Shown here one piece after another: positions 22,330 to 33,149 of a stretch of 64,000 nt of DNA. Below the pieces are notes generated by a model. It worked only from the letters and a program-made list of their open reading frames with translations, was not told where the DNA came from and did no database searches. Position 1 is the first letter of the stretch. Each line of letters opens with the position of its first letter. Source of the stretch: Vandiemenella viatica. Taxonomy: Eukaryota; Arthropoda; Insecta; Orthoptera; Morabidae. The position numbers were made by a program, and so were the translations under genes. The stretch spans positions 10,898,148 to 10,962,147 of the forward strand of contig CM061914.1 of NCBI GenBank assembly GCA_031002005.1, in the 5' to 3' direction.

Positions 22330-23350
22330 CAAACTCCTTTGAAATAGGATAGAAAATGTAGCTTTGTATAAATACCGTTGACAATAATGAAGGGGTAGAA
22401 AAAGGGAGAGGGATTGGGTTTTTTATAAAAAAACTGATGTCAACAGTATTTTCATATTTTTTAATAAAGTATACGTGTCAAAATTCCATCGTAATTGGAT
22501 AATGAGTGTGTAAAAATTAGGAGGCTGGGAAGAGGGAGAGGGGTTGTGTTTTTGGAAACCATATTTAGGCATTTTTTTCTATTTTTATGTGTACCAATTT
22601 CCATCAAAATCGGATAAAATCTGTGGGATTTTTTAAATTATGGTGTGTAAGGGGAAAGAGGGGGCTGGTTTTGGGGTGGAAAAGGGAAGAGGGATTGTTT
22701 TTTTTTTTTTTTTTTGAAACTAATGTCTACAGTATTTTCGTATTTATTAAAAAATGTACGTGTGCAAAGTTCCATCAGAATCGGATAAAAAGTGTGGGTT
22801 TATGAAAAATTAGAGGGTGGTAAGGGGGAGAAGTATTGGTTTTTTTGTAAAACTAATGTGTACAGTATTTTTTTCTTTTGTCTAAAGTATACATGTACAA
22901 GGTTCCAACGAAATCGGATAAAAAGTGAGGGTTTATGTAAAAATTAAGTGGTTGGGATGGGGGAGGGGGTTGGGTTTTTGGAAACCATGTGTAGGCGGTA
23001 TTTTTCTGTTTGTTTTTAAGTATATGTGTGCAAATTTCCATCAAATTCGTATAAAACGTGTCGGTTTGTGTAAAAACTAAGGGGTGGGAAGGGAGAGAGG
23101 GGATGCGTTTTTGGAAACCAGATGTATGCTTTATTTTTCCGTTTTTTTGCAGTATATATGTGTAAATTTCCGTAGAAATCGGATAAAATCTATTGTGTTG
23201 TTTAAATTGTGGGGTGTTATGAGGAAGAGGTGGTGGTTTTTTTGAAATTTTATTTCTTAGGACGTACACTCGACAATCACCAAAGTTACACCGTAATCGA
23301 ATGTACGGTTTAGGAGCACATAGAGGACAGACAAACATACATTGATGTAA
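22330..23350 (+). repeat. Tandem satellite monomers, right block, with terminal tail
   Basis: Six to seven monomers have anchors near 22484, 22597, 22769, 22900, 23032 and 23165. Spacing varies from 113 to 172 and settles at about 132. A poly-T run occurs near 22698. The last unit passes into TGTACGGTTTAGGAGCACAT then GACAGACAAACATACATTG. On the minus strand an open frame (22853-23338) reads through the repeats, but it has no family motif. Confidence 0.7.
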
Positions 23351-24540
23351 GGAAGTACATGCACTTTACAGAGACTTCAGCATGGCCTTTGATATGGTAA
23401 ACCATGAAGTTCTGCTAAATAAGTTGCGTTCTAATGGTGTCAGATCAAAAGCACTGAAATGGATGCGTTCATACCTCTCCAATAGACGCACACCTGAAGG
23501 TACGGGTTGCTGGCCATCTGTCAAACGAATTCAGTTTCGCTTCTGGTGTCTCACAGGGCTCGCATCTAGGTCCAATCCTATTCTGTATCTTTATTAATGA
23601 TACTGGTGATAACACCAGGTCTCTATACCAACTGTACGCAGATGACATGAAGATTTAAAGAGTAATTAGTAGTTAACAGGACCTAGAAATCCTCCAACAA
23701 GAAATTGAGGAGCTAGTGAAATGGTGCACGAAGAACAAGTAAATATTAAACATAAAAAAAAAAAAATTGCAGTGATTTATTTCTCGCGATCTCACAGCCA
23801 ACTGCCCGCAATTTACCTGTTTGACAATCAAATTATCCAAACAGTAAAAACAATAAAAGACCTTGGTGTGATTATTGACGACAAATTAACCTTCTCTGAT
23901 CATATCAATCACATAACACTTCGTGCCTATCGAAGCCTAGGCTTTATTTGTAGAGCAGGCAAGGAGTTCAGAAATACCAAAACATACTTCCTTTCTCAAC
24001 ATTCGTCAAACCCATACTGGAGTGTGGGTCTGTGGTCTGGTCTCCCTCCATTCACTGATAATAACATCAATAGTATTGAAAGAATACAGCGATAAATTTG
24101 TAAATGTTTATACTATTATAAGCATTCTGAGTATGCAAATAAATATCAGTGCTGTTTATCACCAGTATAAGCTGAGTAGCCTAAAAAGTCGCAGACAAGT
24201 GGCTGACCTGTCTTTCTTTTTCAAAGTTGTCAATGGACTGATTGACTCGCCAGAAATCTTAGCTGACTTTGGATTTGTATGCTCAAAGTCTGTGCTAAGA
24301 ACCAGAAGGGTGCTTGCAGTTGAAAACACAAACAAAAACTATGTCTTCCATGCTCCCAGAAATATAATTGCCAGGTTGGTTAACCAGTACTTGGCAGGCA
24401 TTAACTTTTTTGGAGGTTCACTATCATCTTTTTCAGCAAACATTAAAAGATTTCTACTAACTGATTAAGTTTAAAACATTATTTTCTTGTGTCTATCATA
24501 GTGTAATAACTTTTGTATTTAACCTAAACAATTATCCTTG
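23351..24540 (+). mobile_element. 5'-truncated LINE (jockey/CR1-type RT), degraded
   Basis: The plus strand reads FSMAFDMVNHEVLLNKL and KWMRSYLSNR (RT palm), then a broken VSQGSHLGPILF-like box, LYADDMKI near 23635, IKDLGVIIDDKLTFSDHIN (24000-region frame) and the C-terminal SSLKSRRQVADLSFFFKVVN to FLLTD-stop at 24468. Stops and frameshifts lie at about 23600, 23660 and 24095. The 3' end is near 24540. It lies immediately downstream of the satellite tail. Confidence 0.72.
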
Positions 24541-24654
24541 GCTTTTTCTTTGTGAAATATTTCTGTACAGTGCCGATTGGCGTAAAATAAGATTCCTAGG
24601 GGTATGATGGTTTCTTTTGTATTTTAAATATGGGACAGCAGTTATCATTTAGCG

Positions 24655-24870
24655 AACTTTCCGGTAGCTCAGTGATTAAGTCACCTGCTTTAAAAAAATC
24701 CCGGGTTTTTAATCTCGGTGGCGGCAGGAACTTTTAAAAGATGTGTTTGATTATATGAGCTTCGAAAGGAACTGGACATCCTACCTCTGATACAGTGGCT
24801 TAGTATGCCTCCTTGGGATAGTGGACTAAGTCAGTTTAACAATAAACATGCAACAGAGCTGTGATATTCA
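24655..24870 (+). repeat. tRNA-type SINE, degenerate
   Basis: It has a tRNA-like head with A box TAGCTCAGTGATTAAG and a worn B-box position (GGGTTTTTAATCTC) about 35 bases further on, then a body of unclear extent. It belongs to the same broad class as the copy at 2761. It is not an intact tRNA gene. Confidence 0.45.
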
Positions 24871-26400
24871 GGTCTATGGCCTCTTGAATAGCTCGCGGGT
24901 TGGTGAATTAACGACGAATCAGCTGGAATTATTATGGGGGCGGCGACACGTATCTTTGCTGCTGATTTTGTTAATGCTGCTGCGAAATTATCTTAACAAA
25001 ACAGGTCAAATTGAGACATAATTCCAAATCGGCTAAATATTGGTATGAAACCACTAGAACAGGGATATCGGAATTACGAGTTTTCTCAATCCCCGAATCA
25101 AGGATTGATTTTTCGATATTTCAGTTATATGTAAGCACAGAACACGGCGTTGGCCGGTGAAATTGTGATTTATTTACCCATACACTATTTTTATATTTCC
25201 GATGTGTACCTTTACTTTTGACACCAGTCATTTCCAGAAGTAAACTAAACATTGATATACTTCAACAATTTCCAGAACGGGGTGAACTGAATGCTGTGAT
25301 AAGGAATGTCAGTTCACCTGATTCCCCAGGCAGCGTTTGAATCTAATCACATCTGTTAAAGTTGCTGGTCGATAATCGAAAAATGTACCATCTGTGCATT
25401 AGTATATTAGAAAAGCTGAATCTGGAATATATCTGTTTATTCCGGCATCACGCAGAAAATATCGATTTTTAATCGATTTTCTCAACGTGAAAGATTAGGG
25501 TCCAAATTAAAATCTGACATACATGTCAGACAACATTGTATCAATTTTTCAGACATTTTGTTGCGACGGACAGTGTGTTTCCGCCATAATTATCAATCTT
25601 ATAAAACCCAAAGATATTATTTCATGATCCTCAAACAACACCCTTTGAATATTTAGTAAAAAATTGGCATATTTTTAAAGTGGTAGGGGCTACTTATATT
25701 ATTGCGAAGCCAATTTTTTGTACTAAAGGCTTTGTCCCTCGTCGATGTCGATGTGAAGGATGTTACAGGCGGGAAATAACTGGGTACGAGGAGGGGAAAG
25801 GGATTTGGTCACCGTCTTTTCCAAGGAAACTATCCTACATTCGCATTTGGAAATCTGGATGACCAGACGAGGACTCGAAATCGTCCCGTCCCCAGTGCCA
25901 GTCGGAGCAAAATAAAAAGGAAGTAAACTGCGCAGCCGAGGTGATAGGGGTGGCGGTGCAACACTCCTGTGCTCAGTGCTTATAAAGTGAAGCTTGACGG
26001 GCGCATAGCATACCTGAATGGATGAGCAACGGGTTTCACCCTGTCCCTTCCTTCGTATATCATTCGCTCGCACTGCACTGAATCAGAATCCACACAGACA
26101 GTAACACAAAACTTGCCAAGACGCAACCTCGAAGGAGTAATGCAGCCGATGCTGGCGCGCCACACATGGCGAGAATCAAAATTCCTAGCCTCCCGTGTCT
26201 AGGTGATGCGAAAGCAGGGACTAATCCAACGGAAGTGTGACTAGAATTTCTCTAATTCATAACAGGTCGGACAGGGAAAGTGGTTAAGCAGTGAATAAAT
26301 TTAAAATATTGTACCAAAATCTCATACTCTTAATGTAAGTGAAGCTATTTTTGACTGGGTGTTACGGCACGTAGACGTAGAGGCGCAAGAGGAGTGGACA
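24871..26400. other. Unassigned stretch
   Basis: I found no exon, RNA gene or recognisable element. It is mixed-composition sequence with short shadows of open frames (25680-25862 plus, 25723-26165 minus) lacking motifs. ATCGATTTTTAATCGATTTT near 25460 is a small palindrome. Confidence 0.4.
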
Positions 26401-26409
26401 CAAGGAACG

Positions 26410-26535
26410 GTAAGAAATTTGACAACGGAGTTTTGAAGGAAGCATCCTGGCATTCACCTGCATAGATTTGCTGAAACGATGGGAAACTGGATTCTGGACG
26501 GGAATTTTTACCCGCGTTCACCCGAATGCTACTCC
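26410..26535 (-). repeat. SINE fragment (same family as 43716-43985)
   Basis: TTTTGAAGGAAGCATCCTGG, CATTCACCTG and the end TGGCTCGGTA match the body and head of the well-preserved SINE at 43716-43985, with many changes and a small internal duplication (CCGAATGCT twice). Confidence 0.55.
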
Positions 26536-26849
26536 CGAATGCTGACCCGTCTGGCTCGGTATAACGTTAGGCAACACAACATCAAATATTAAACTTAAAC
26601 AGGAACTCAATAGTGGAATAAAAACAAGTTATTCACGCCTGCCTTGGCGTCAGAAGAGAAAAAATAATACATTCAGCCACGTGGTGGTAGTTAAAATTCC
26701 GGTCTGTACGCCAGGCGGAAAAACCGGCGATTGCCTCATAATAATGCGAATTATGCTAACCTGCGTCGATAGGTGATAAACACGTGCAGCTCCCATCCAA
26801 GGTCATCGATCTGCAGGAACTGCGACTATCCGAAACCTTTAAGAGTCAG

Positions 26850-27060
26850 CCTGCGAGTACGTATCTTAGATTTCGTAGGTCACGGTGTCAGGGATTGGAA
26901 TAAATTACTAAGAGAAATGGTGAATAATTTACCAAAAACTCTGGAATACCCTAAAACAGAAATTAGTAGAGGGCAAATGTAGGTGGGAAAAGGGAAGATC
27001 GGTGCGTAGGGTATTATCACCGGAGCATGCGCTCTGCCGCATTCCAGTGGCCTACAGTGA
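26850..27060 (+). mobile_element. 3' fragment of family C LINE
   Basis: GGTGTCAGGGATTGGAATAA, then TTACTAAGAGAAATGGTGAA and TAGAGGGCAAATGTAGGTGG match the 3' end of family C LINEs (14001-17669 and 46990-47270). The copy is diverged, and the tail near 27050 is lost. The left boundary is uncertain. Confidence 0.6.
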
Positions 27061-27699
27061 GGCGTCATACAAACAGCCTGAGAGATCTGTAGGCTGACTA
27101 ATAAACCGTCTAGTTTCCCCTCGTGATACACAATATCAATTTCATCTGCTTAATCGAAGAACCCAGTTGTATCGGAAAGTAACTCCGAGAAGGTTGGACC
27201 GTCTCTCAGCAGTTCCAGAGCACATTAGTTCCATACTGTACAATAATAACAAAGAATAATAACACAGGGCACTGCCGTAATAATTTAACAATATCCATGC
27301 GCTGGTTTCCTCAGGTTTCGAGCAGTGTCGTAACAATACCGTGGAGGCCCGTGGCGAATTTATCGGTTGTGGCCCTCCATCAGTGCCGCACCTAGCATGG
27401 GAGGGTGGCAGCACCCAATTTAATAAAAAAATAAATAAAAATAAAAAAACTCCACTACTGCCCCTGGGCGGACAGTAGGCGGAAGATGTTTGGAGGGGCG
27501 GCAGGCCCTCTTAGGGCTTCAGCCAGGGGACCCCTCCCGCTGAGGACCGGGCACTTTACCCGTCCTGCCACTCCGTAGTTACGCCGCTGGTTTTATGATT
27601 TTGAGTATCTTATAAAACATCTGATAAGGAATAATCAGGAACAAAATCTGCAGAAGAATTCTGCAAAGACTCTTTATAAGAATTGGGGGAGTATTGTGC
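27061..27699. other. Unassigned stretch
   Basis: No gene was recognised. An A-rich run with AAAATAAATAAAAATAAAAA lies at about 27425-27450, followed by a GC-rich block to 27590 that resembles the end of an unidentified interspersed repeat. Confidence 0.35.
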
Positions 27700-27870
27700 A
27701 CAACGAAAAGGGAAAATCCGGCCATAGGCTTTCGAGGGAACCACCCTTCCATTCTCCTGGAGTGATTTCGGGAAACCATATAAATCATAAATCTGGGAGT
27801 CCGGATTGGGATTCGAACCCACGATGCCAGAGCGGTATTGCTCGCCCGCCTTGCTCAGTGATTACAACTC
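27700..27870 (-). repeat. SINE fragment (same family as 43716-43985), diverged
   Basis: Shared order of landmarks with 43716-43985: AAAATCCGGCCATAGGCTTT, CTCCTGGAGTGATTTCGGG, AAACCATATAAAT, GGATTGGGATTCGAACCC (minus-strand B box) and a tRNA-like head at the right. Confidence 0.6.
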
Positions 27871-28089
27871 GTGATTACAACCGTGACAGCATTCACTTAG
27901 ATTTTTTTAAGGTTAGTGAGCGTACAGAACAATTAACACAAATGTACCCAACCGATGTTACAGTTGGGTTTTAAGAGTGCGTCTTATAATGAATATGAAA
28001 ATAAAACTTCGTCTCTTACGATAAACAGTTTAGTGACAGAATGATTTTCAGAAATATTCAAATTAAACATACACGAATCATAAAAGAGC

Positions 28090-28500
28090 AAATAAACTGA
28101 AGAGCCAAAGAAACTGGCATGGGCATGCGCATGCAAACACAGAGATATATAAACACTCAGAGTACGGCGCTGCGGTTGGCAACGCCTATATAAGACAACA
28201 GGTGTCCGATGCAGGCGATAGGTCGGTTACTGCTGCTACAATGGCAGGTTATCACGATTTAAGTGAGTTTGAACGTGGTGTAATAGTGGGCGCCCGAGAG
28301 ATGGGACACAGCATCTCCGAGGTAGCGATGAGTTGGGGATTTTCCCGTACGACCATTTGACGAGTGCACCGTGAATATCGGGAATCCGGTAAAACATGAA
28401 ATCTCCGACATCGCTGCGGCCGGAAAAAGATCCTGCAAGAGCGGGACCAACGACGACTGAAGAGAATCGTTCAACGCGACAGAAGTGCAACCAGGTGGTC
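28090..28500 (+). mobile_element. 5' part of a Tc1-like transposon (second family)
   Basis: The left end contains GAGCCAAAGAAACTGG, which I recognise as the terminus of a Tc1-like family common in locusts. A transposase start at 28240 reads MAGYHDLSEFERGVIVGARE and then the helix-turn-helix ISEVAMSWGFSRTTI, with a TGA where Ser/Thr-Arg is expected and another near 28398. HRCGRKKILQERDQRRLKRI follows to about 28490. The core and right end are missing, and the match stops near 28497 at an unrelated sequence. The remnant is dead. Confidence 0.75.
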
Positions 28501-28614
28501 GAGCGTCAGTACCGCCCATGCGCATGCGCGACGTTGGAGCTGAGGCTTGAGCCAACACTCCAACCTCAAGCCAATTTTCTGTTGGGACAGATTTTACTCA
28601 AGCCAGACTTTTTA

Positions 28615-29789
28615 AGCCTCGTATCCACTTGAGCACACTCAGACGAATGAGCCGCTCATTCATTTGAGCGCGCTCGTTCGAGCTTGCCCAAGGAAAAGGA
28701 AATTTTGGTCGAACGAGCCTGGCTTCAGTGCTCAGAAAACGCTCGGCTATTGACGTGTCGTCACGCGTAGCTGCGGCCTTTATTATTATCCACACGATGT
28801 CAAAACAGAGAAGAAAATTACCAAGTTGATGGATTAGAGAAAGTCATCGTCAGCGAAGAAATTATCTTAATAATTTAATTCACGAATTGACTTTAGAAGA
28901 AGACAATGAGCTATTTCAAAACTTTATGAGATCGATTTCGAACATTTGCTGTCATTAGTTGGACCTCATATTAAAATGCACGATACGCCTATGCGTGAGG
29001 CGATCCCACCAGAAGATAAAATTTATAATAACTTTAAGATTCCTAGCCTCAGGAAGTCCCTACACAAGCCTGCAGTATATGTTCAAAGTATATAAACAAA
29101 GCATCATCTGTTTAGTACTGGTAGTCTGTGATGGCACTATTGAGTCACTCCAAAATTATATGAAGGCTTTAAATTTGTGTTTACAAATATAGATTTAAAG
29201 GTAATTTTTTAGTTATGGCATTGATTTCAAGTTTTTAATAAATTTTGTAAAACAATTATATTGCCTGGCACAAAATCAATATGATTTTAGGCACTTAGAA
29301 TCTGAATTTCGTAACACCACATTCAATCAAAATCCGTTCAGCTGTGAGAAATACTATTAAAAAAGACTTACCACTTCCCGTTATAGAAGTTCTCTTCTGT
29401 TTTGATCGTTCTCGCCTGAATTACCCTAACTGGCTTGTTATTTTTTTTCTTTACATCATCAATACTAAAGTTTCATATCTTTTAGATCGATTATAATACT
29501 GGAGCTATCCCATAACACCCTCTTTGATTCATACGCATCAATTAGAGTTAAGCAAGTTTCATTGTCCCACGTGCTCGCGCTCATTGTAGAAACCGCCAAA
29601 TACCGTCCACACTGAGCGCCGAACAAACACTGGCTCGCCTTTGAGCATTCCAAAATACCGACAACCGGTCGGCTCGCCCCGAGCGCGCTCGCTGTCGTTC
29701 GTTGCGAGCGTGCTCAGGCGTCCACACTTGAGCCGCTCGCTTCACTGAGCGGCTCATTCGCCTGAGCGTGCTCAAGTGGATACGAGGCC
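28615..29789 (+). mobile_element. PIF/Harbinger element, 1175 bp, TTA duplication
   Basis: The ends are AGCCTCGTATCCACTTGAGC (left) and its near-exact inverse at 29770-29789. They are flanked by TTA at 28612-28614 and 29790-29792, the Harbinger-type 3-bp target duplication. Inverted homology extends at least 45 bp and is full of GAGC/GCTC blocks. It contains only the N-terminal third of a PIF/Harbinger transposase and no recognisable second (Myb-like) ORF, so it is an internally deleted, non-autonomous derivative. Confidence 0.85.
28797..29190 (+). pseudogene. PIF/Harbinger transposase fragment
   Basis: It begins MSKQRRKLPS then TGA, and continues RNYLNNLIHELTLEEDNELF. Frameshifts follow, with DFEHLLSLVGPHIKMHDTPM and REAIPPEDK, then ITLRFLASGSPYTSLQYMFK and a worn LQNYMKALN. 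This is the conserved segment that precedes the DDE domain in Harbinger nucleases. The DDE core itself is absent. At least one stop and two frameshifts are present. Confidence 0.75.
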
Positions 29790-29792
29790 TTA

Positions 29793-30855
29793 GCTTGCAC
29801 AAACGTCATGCCTGCGTTCATACGCAACGATTTACTTGAACAAACTGGCTTGCGCAATCGTCTTGATTGCGAAAAAAATAATTAAAAGTGCAATTAACTC
29901 AAACTGATACGAGAAAATTTGACAGATTTCATTGTCTCCACACATGGGGTAAAAATACGAGTATACGAACGCACTAAACTCACTAACACTTTTAACTAGG
30001 ATAATATTCAGCAGCCTGGAATGGAAACTGAAGGACGGTCAGGATGAAAATAAATACATATGTTGGGAAATTCATTTAAGAGAGAAGACATTTTGATATG
30101 AAGAAGCTTACAGAAATTTTATGCAAGACTATAGTTTAATAATCAGTCAAATGAGCATAGCAAATTTGTCACTTTTAAATTCAACTGGTATAATTGGTAT
30201 CAATAAAAAAAAGTTTAAAAATTCCCAATGCGTCAGAAAGGTTCAAAACAAACAAATAATATAAGAAAACGCTGGGACAGGAATCTTGATCTAATATTAA
30301 GCTAAATTAAGAAAATAAAGAGAAAAATGTAAACGATTAGAACCATACAATATCTTCGTGTATGAAAAGGAAGGATTCTCTAGGGATTAAATCTATAGGA
30401 CATCTGACAAGCCGACAATCACTAGAAAAAACTATCTTGTTTAATGGCTGCTTATTGGTTCAAAGGAAAAAAAAATGCCGCTTCACGTAGTTCGCAAGAT
30501 TCATCTGCGGACAATGAAACTACAGTATGTTCCAAATACTAAGCAGCATGCGGCTGGTGTGCAGTCATCGCCCTAGCAGCATATCCTCCCACATAGCCCA
30601 CCCATGAACGTCAAACTCAGCGGGGAAAGTTGGCCTGACAAGTGATAATTGTTTAAACAGACACTATTCGTGCTGTTAAGAACCTACTGATTAGTCATTT
30701 TACTCGGCAGTGACTATGAATGATCCCGTCCACGAGGCAGCCGCATTGCTGCTGTTAGAACAGACATGAATCAGCGCACATAGTGCTGATAATCCCTGGA
30801 ACGTGACTGTCCAACAACATTGTAACTTTAGTTAAGTGCGACGTTCATCTGCTGC
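29793..30855. other. Unassigned AT-rich stretch
   Basis: No gene or repeat was recognised. The first 90 bases (CTTGCACAAACGTC, CTTGAACAAACTGGCTTGCG) and the 100 bases left of the Harbinger element look alike in word content (CTTGAG, GGCTTG). The Harbinger may therefore have entered an older inverted repeat. Confidence 0.3.
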
Positions 30856-30859
30856 AGCT

Positions 30860-31433
30860 TTTAGAGATACCAAGATGTATAAACCCTTACTAGCCCTCGA
30901 CCAGGATATCAAGACGAATTCTCTCTTACCAGTCCATTGCCAGGATAACAATCCCGCAGCAATCCTCGGCCAGGATAGCAAGATGTATAATCTTTTAATG
31001 GCGCATGGACAGAATAACTAGGAGTATCCTCTCTTAGTAGCCTATGGCCAAGATACCAAGACCTATCCTCCCTTACTAGCCCATTGGCAGGATACCAAGA
31101 CAAATGCTCTCTTACTTGTCCACGGCCAAGACCTATCCACCCTTACCATCCCATGGCCAGGATACCAAGACATATGATTTCTTACTTGCCATTGGCCAAG
31201 ATACCAAGATTTGTCCTCCTTCTCTACCTCATAACCAGTATACCAAGATATATCCTCCCTTAGTAGCCGATGGCCAAGGTACCAAGACCTATCCTCACTT
31301 AGTAGTTCATTGCCAGAATACCAAGACAAATGCTTTCTTACTTGTCCACGGCCAAGACCTATCCTCCCTTACTAGCCCATTGCCAGGATACCAAGACAAA
31401 TGCTACCATCCCATGGCCTCGGTACCAAGACAT
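30860..31433 (+). repeat. 42-bp minisatellite, left block
   Basis: About 13 diverged units read roughly GATACCAAGACCTATCCTCC, then CTTACTAGCCCATGGCCAG. The unit of 42 bp (14 codons) keeps long frames open. On the plus strand it reads DTKTYPPLLAHGQ-like, on the minus strand SWYLGHRLLRED-like. I consider these frames a by-product of the period, not genes. The array is cut on the right by the LINE beginning at 31434. Confidence 0.85.
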
Positions 31434-32203
31434 ATCTACATCTACATTTATACTCTGCAAGTCACAAACATTGTGGGTGGCAGAGGGTGCTAAGCACCAA
31501 TCCTAGACCCGCGCATTCCAATCCCGAATAGCGCGAGGAAAGAAGGAATACATAAAGGCATCTGAACGGCATCTTATTTCTCTAATCTTATCCCTTCGGT
31601 CATTACGACCCAAATAGGTTGGCGGAAGAAGTATTTCATTGCACTCGAAATTTAAATTTTTTCGCATATTCTCCAATAAATTCAAACGCAAGCTACGTCG
31701 TCTATCTTGCAAACTATGCCATCCCAATCCATGTATCAATTCTGTGACGCTTTCATAAGGGCTGTAACAACCAGTCACGAATCGAGCGGCTCTCCTCTGT
31801 ACCCTCTCTACTGAGTCAATCAGGCCCTTGCAATACGACTCCCAAACTCCACAACAGTAATCCAGATGCGGACGCACTAGTGTTCTATACGCTATCTCCT
31901 TTGTATGAGCATTACAATTCCTCAAAATGCGACCTATGAATCACAATTTAGAATTCGCCTTGCCTACGACGGAAGTTATGTGCATGTCCCATTTCATGTT
32001 GCTTTGTACTATCACCCCCAGATACTTCAGGGAATCAACCGTGTCAAAAGCTGAATTGCTTATTTTGTACTCGTGAACAAACTGCTTCTTTTTGTTACTT
32101 ACCCGCATTGCCTTGCACTTTTTGCAATTAAGTGTAAGCTGCCATTTACGGCACCAATTGAAAATAGCATCCAAATCGCGGTGAATTTCTAAGCAATTTA
32201 TCG
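31434..32203 (-). mobile_element. CR1-like LINE (family A, copy 2), 3' part, minus
   Basis: Its 3' end, at the left, is GTAGATGTAGATATG-type sequence with the shared GTGGCAGAGGGTGCT motif. The minus-strand frame 31503-31925 encodes EIAYRTLVRPHLDYCCGVWE, VERVQRRAARFVTGCYSPYE and CRSDAFMYSFFPRAIRDWN. The adjoining 31941-32174 encodes FNWCRKWQLTLNCKKCKAM and DSLKYLGVIVQSNMKWDMHI. One frame break separates them. It is 5'-truncated at about 32203, where an oppositely oriented family A fragment begins. Confidence 0.85.
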
Positions 32204-32768
32204 TGAAATCACAACCCAGGACGACTGTGCTTTGTTACAAGACGATATTATGAAAATAATTGCGTGGTATAAAGATTGGCAGTTGGAGTTAAACGCTAAA
32301 AAGTGCCACGTCATGCGTGTAAGTAAAAAGGTGACACCATTTAGCTTTGAATATACAATTAATGGCACTGTTCTTAGAACGGTAGATTCCGCTAAATACC
32401 TAGGGGTAACAATTCGTAATAATTTGTCGTGGAATGAGCATATCGAGAATGTAATTGGGAAAGCAAATAGTATGCTTCGATTTCTAGGTCGTAATTTAAA
32501 ACAATGCACTCCGGAAGTTAAATCGATTGCGTACAAGTCACTAGTGAGGCCTCACTTGAAATATTGTTGCTCTGTATGGGGTCCCCATCAAAAGGGATTA
32601 ATTGAGGCATTAGAGATGGTCCAAAGAAGAGCCGCCCGATTCGTGACAGGTATATATAGTTGGAGGGAAAGCGTAAGTGCGATGCTGAAGGAGTTAGGTT
32701 GGGAAGCCCTGGAGCACCGAAGGCGTTGCTCACGACGGAAGCTAATTGAAAAATTCTCGACTGACGTG
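32204..32768 (+). mobile_element. CR1-like LINE (family A, copy 3), internal RT fragment
   Basis: The plus strand encodes LLQDDIMKIIAWYKDWQLEL, YLGVTIRNNLSWNEHIENVI, then MVQRRAARFVTGIYSWRESV and ending IEKFSTDVCKA. It is open throughout and close to the copy at 41200-41720. Both ends are internal to the element. The left abuts the minus-strand copy 2 and the right reverts abruptly to minisatellite at about 32769. Confidence 0.8.
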
Positions 32769-32905
32769 TGCAAGGCCACGATACCAAGACCTGTCATCAG
32801 TTGCTACCTTATAACCACTATACCAAGATATATCCTCTCTTAGTAGTCTATGGCCAAGATAGCAAGACCTAGCCTCCATTACTAGCCCATTGCCAGAATA
32901 CTCAA
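32769..32905 (+). repeat. 42-bp minisatellite, middle block
   Basis: About three units (GATACCAAGACCTGTCATCA, ATACCAAGATATATCCTCTC and so on) lie between two LINE fragments. They are the same family as 30860-31433 and 42013-42445. Confidence 0.8.
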
Positions 32906-33149
32906 TTTGTAGTGTCGTGCCGCGCATCGATTGTGGGGAGGCCGTGTGGTGGAAGATCTTTAATTTGAATTGTAGTCTACAGGAGCTGTGTCGCAGAAAC
33001 AACTGGGGCTTCGTCGACCTTCGTCCGATGATAGCTGCCAGCTGGGACGCATTTGACAGGTCGGGCGTCCACTACACACCGAGAATGGCGACCAAGGTGG
33101 CTGCTAAAATATGGAACCGTCTTCATATGAATAATTTTTTAGGAACACC

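Larger units (their letters stand above)
13716..23350 (+). repeat. Head-satellite-tail repeat, split into three parts by LINEs
   Basis: The head at about 13720 reads CTAGCTGACCCAGCAATACT followed by TCGCTGTTGC, and a tail at about 23325-23346 reads GACAGACAAACATACATTG. Between them are diverged tandem monomers of about 130-150 bp built around CAAAGTTCCATCGAAATCGG. Repeat sequence occupies about 13716-14000, 17670-18290 and 22330-23350. The interruptions are LINE 14001-17669 and LINE 18291-22329. Head and tail motifs of this type occur in many insect interspersed repeats, and I do not know its class. It has no coding capacity. Confidence 0.6.

Noticed and set aside
22853..23338. 161-codon minus-strand frame
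   Set aside because: It crosses tandem satellite monomers. The repeated IxxKxK and PxxPxPPL phrases follow the monomer period.
30860..31433. CRISPR-like array
   Set aside because: Repeats are contiguous and diverged with no unique spacers, and the sequence is eukaryotic.
31104..31493. Repeat protein with 14-residue units
   Set aside because: The same period is open on the opposite strand and runs straight into a LINE. It is better explained by a 42-bp minisatellite.
31434..32768. Single LINE insertion with 5' inversion by twin priming
   Set aside because: The two oppositely oriented pieces cover the same RT segment and differ in sequence, whereas twin priming gives complementary, non-overlapping parts.
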